Shown in pieces: positions 6,655-8,502 of a stretch of 8,502 nt of DNA (position 1 is its first letter; each line of letters opens with the position of its first letter). The stretch covers positions 1 through 8,502 of the forward strand of contig JAPKBY010000053.1 of the NCBI GenBank assembly GCA_028823185.1. Direction: 5' to 3'. The DNA comes from Planctomycetota bacterium. Its GTDB lineage: Bacteria; Planctomycetota; UBA1135; GCA-002686595. The position numbers and the translations under genes were made by a program. The notes under the pieces were generated by a model that worked only from the letters and a program-made list of their open reading frames with translations, was not told where the DNA came from and did no database searches.

Positions 6655-8502
6655 TCAGGAAGCCCCAAGGGTCCTCTTGACCTCATGAATCGCGAAGGAT
6701 TCGATGATGTCATCATCGTGGATGTCGTTGTAGTTCTTCAGCAGAAGACCACATTCGAAGCCCTCGCGGATGTCCTTGACCTCTTCCTTCTCGCGACGAA
6801 CTGAAGCCAGGTGGCCGGTCCACACGACCTGGTCGTCTCGCAGGAGGCGGACCTTGTTGTTTCGATTGATCTTCCCGTCGAGGACGATGCATCCAGCGAT
6901 GTTTCCGAACTTCGAAGACTTGAAGACGCGCTTGATCTGCGCGTGCCCAGTGATCTCTTCGTTGAAGTCGGGAGAGAGCTTCCCCTCCATCAATGTGTGG
7001 ACATCTTGGAGGACCTCATAGAGGACCTGGTAGGTCTTGATGTCGATGCCTTCACGCTCTGCGGCCTGCCTCGCGCGGCTCGCGATGCCCACTCGGAAGG
7101 CGATCACGAAGGCGCCTGAGGTCGAGGCGAGGAGGATGTCATTCTCCGTGACTGAGCCGACGCTGGCTTGAAGGACTTCGACCTTGACCTCTTCGTGGTC
7201 GAGTGCTGTGAGCGCAGATTTCATGACCTCGGCTGAGCCTTGGACGTCGGCGCGGACGATGAGGTTGACGGTCTCGATAGCTTTTCCGCCTGCTGCCAAG
7301 ATGGCTGAGACGTCAGTGCGACGCTTATCGGCGAGGGTGCTCTCACGAATCTTCCTTGAGCGCTCTTCGGCGACCTCTTTGGCGTCCTCAAGCAGCTCGA
7401 CGACGTGGAAGGGCTCTCCGACTCCAGGAAGGGCAGAGAGGCCTGAGACCTCGACGGGACAGGAAGGCCCTGCTGACAGGACATCATTGCCCTTGTCGTC
7501 GTTGATGGAGCGGACCTTTCCATATCCCTCTCCGGCGAGGATGACGTCACCCTTCTTGAGGGTTCCATCTTGGACGAGGAGGTGTGCGACGATGCCTCTG
7601 CCTTGCAGGATCTCCGCCTCGATCACGACGCCGGAAGCGTCACCGTCTTCGTGTGCTTGTAGCTCAAGGATCTCCGATTCTAAGAAGACTCGCTCAAGCA
7701 GCTCGTTGAGACCTTTCTTCTCAGGTGCGCAGACCTCAACCATTCCAGTCTTGCCTCCCCAATCTTCGGAGATGAGGTCATGGCCTGAGAGCTGCTCTTT
7801 GGCTCGCTGCGTGTTGGCTTCAGGGCGGTCAGTCTTCGTGAAGGCTACGACGATGGGGGTTCCAGCCGCTTTCGCGTGGCTGATAGCCTCCTCAGTCTGC
7901 GGCTGAACACCGGAGTCTGCTGCTACCACGAGGACGACGACGTCCACAGCGCTAGCTCCGCGGGCCCTCATTTGAGTGAAGGCTGCGTGTCCAGGTGTGT
8001 CTAGGATCGTCAGCGAGTGACCAGACTCAGTCGAGACCTTGTAGGCGCCGATGTGCTGGGTGATGCCGCCGTCTTCTCCCTCGGCCATCTGTGACTCTCT
8101 GAAGGCGTCGAGGAGGGTGGTCTTGCCGTGGTCGACGTGCCCTAAGAAAGCTACGGTCGGCGGACGTGAGCCGAGGAACTCGGTTTCAATCTTGTTCCGT
8201 CGTTCTTTGAGGCCAGAGATCAAGGTCTCTTCTGCCTTGATTTCTTGGACGACCTCGACGGTCACTTCGAACTCGCTCGCGAGCAAAATCGCTGTGTCCT
8301 CGTCGATCAAGGAGTTGATGTTGACGGCGCCAAATCCGAGCTGGGTGAAGGCGACCTTGAGGACCTGGTTTGCTTTCAATGCCAAGGCCTCGGCGAGCTT
8401 CTTGATCGTTATCGGCTCTTCGATCTTTACGGTTCCGCCGAAGTGGGGGGAGCCGACTTGGCCATCTGCCGTGGTGCGGGACTTGCGATCTTCTCGCCCT
8501 TT
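6655..8502 (-). CDS. infB: Translation initiation factor IF-2 (N-terminus outside the window)
   Basis: This GTPase places initiator fMet-tRNA on the 30S subunit and promotes subunit joining. The frame is open to the right edge, giving 615 visible residues; the start lies outside. Visible residues about 31-85 (ITIKKLAEALALKANQVLKV onward) are the IF2_N module. The G domain follows: G1 GHVDHGKT (121-128), G2 GGITQHIGAY (145-154), G3 DTPGH (168-172), G4 TKTD (222-225) and G5 CAP (258-260). After it come the domain II barrel (about 290-375), domain III (about 412-505, LIVRADVQGSAEV), and the C-terminal fMet-tRNA-binding barrel (about 517-610) with GFECGLLLKNYNDI. G4 and G5 differ from the usual NKxD and SAK. 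A TTG inside the frame at 8385 (L-A-L-K-A-N) is not the start, because the conserved N-terminal module continues upstream of it. It is followed 13 bp later by rbfA. Confidence 0.97.
   Translation of the reverse strand, partial: KGREDRKSRTTADGQVGSPHFGGTVKIEEPITIKKLAEALALKANQVLKVAFTQLGFGAVNINSLIDEDTAILLASEFEVTVEVVQEIKAEETLISGLKERRNKIETEFLGSRPPTVAFLGHVDHGKTTLLDAFRESQMAEGEDGGITQHIGAYKVSTESGHSLTILDTPGHAAFTQMRARGASAVDVVVLVVAADSGVQPQTEEAISHAKAAGTPIVVAFTKTDRPEANTQRAKEQLSGHDLISEDWGGKTGMVEVCAPEKKGLNELLERVFLESEILELQAHEDGDASGVVIEAEILQGRGIVAHLLVQDGTLKKGDVILAGEGYGKVRSINDDKGNDVLSAGPSCPVEVSGLSALPGVGEPFHVVELLEDAKEVAEERSRKIRESTLADKRRTDVSAILAAGGKAIETVNLIVRADVQGSAEVMKSALTALDHEEVKVEVLQASVGSVTENDILLASTSGAFVIAFRVGIASRARQAAEREGIDIKTYQVLYEVLQDVHTLMEGKLSPDFNEEITGHAQIKRVFKSSKFGNIAGCIVLDGKINRNNKVRLLRDDQVVWTGHLASVRREKEEVKDIREGFECGLLLKNYNDIHDDDIIESFAIHEVKRTLGAS

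Noticed and set aside
7184..7906. 240-residue open frame on the plus strand opposite infB
   Set aside because: It lies wholly antisense to conserved IF-2 sequence. The translation is Ser/Arg/Thr-rich and low in complexity, as expected from the reverse of GC-rich codons.
8383..8385. TTG as the start of IF-2
   Set aside because: The frame continues upstream to the window edge and encodes the rest of the IF2_N module (ITIKKLAEA), so the true start is outside.
1..8502. tRNA, rRNA, CRISPR, insertion sequence or prophage signals
   Set aside because: Reading both strands showed no cloverleaf, no regularly spaced repeats, no transposase or integrase motifs and no terminal inverted repeats; the window is ordinary chromosomal coding DNA.

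Overview
This window is a GC-rich (roughly 60% by eye), almost fully coding bacterial segment. It holds six protein genes and no RNA gene, mobile element or CRISPR array that I can see. A Kdo-kinase-like protein implies a Gram-negative cell with an LPS-type outer membrane. The large kinase-ATPase-repeat protein is a type common in Myxococcota, Planctomycetota and similar lineages with many Hanks-type kinases. I cannot fix the phylum from sequence alone. Four of the six genes end in TAG, and none of the four internal starts has a well-spaced Shine-Dalgarno site.

Layout, left to right. (1) At 1-237 (+) is the C-terminal tail of an unidentified protein that enters from outside the window. The tail is Lys/Pro/Glu-rich, built on a 12-bp repeat, and carries an FGGGL motif on both sides of the repeat. 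(2) At 282-1172 (+) is a KdkA/WaaP-like lipopolysaccharide kinase. (3) At 1197-4625 (-), convergent with it, is an 1142-residue cytoplasmic Ser/Thr protein kinase fused to a STAND/AAA_16-type ATPase and a helical TPR-like region. (4) At 4711-6171 (+), divergent from the kinase across an 85-bp gap, is cysS (cysteinyl-tRNA synthetase). (5) At 6186-6641 (-) is rbfA, convergent with cysS across 14 bp. (6) From 6655 to the right edge (-) is infB (initiation factor IF-2), whose N-terminus lies outside.

How they fit together. infB and rbfA form the tail of the familiar nusA-infB-rbfA translation operon. cysS is a neighbouring translation gene in its own unit. The LPS kinase is probably co-oriented with, and perhaps co-transcribed with, the unknown Lys/Pro/Glu-tailed gene. 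The large kinase stands alone and is the most likely signalling component. Both convergent gene pairs are separated by very short gaps that carry small GC-rich hairpins without T-tracts.

I found no clear-cut new system. The points most worth checking are the altered guanine-recognition motifs (G4 TKTD, G5 CAP) in IF-2, the repeat-built tail ending in FGGGL, and the kinase-ATPase-TPR fusion.
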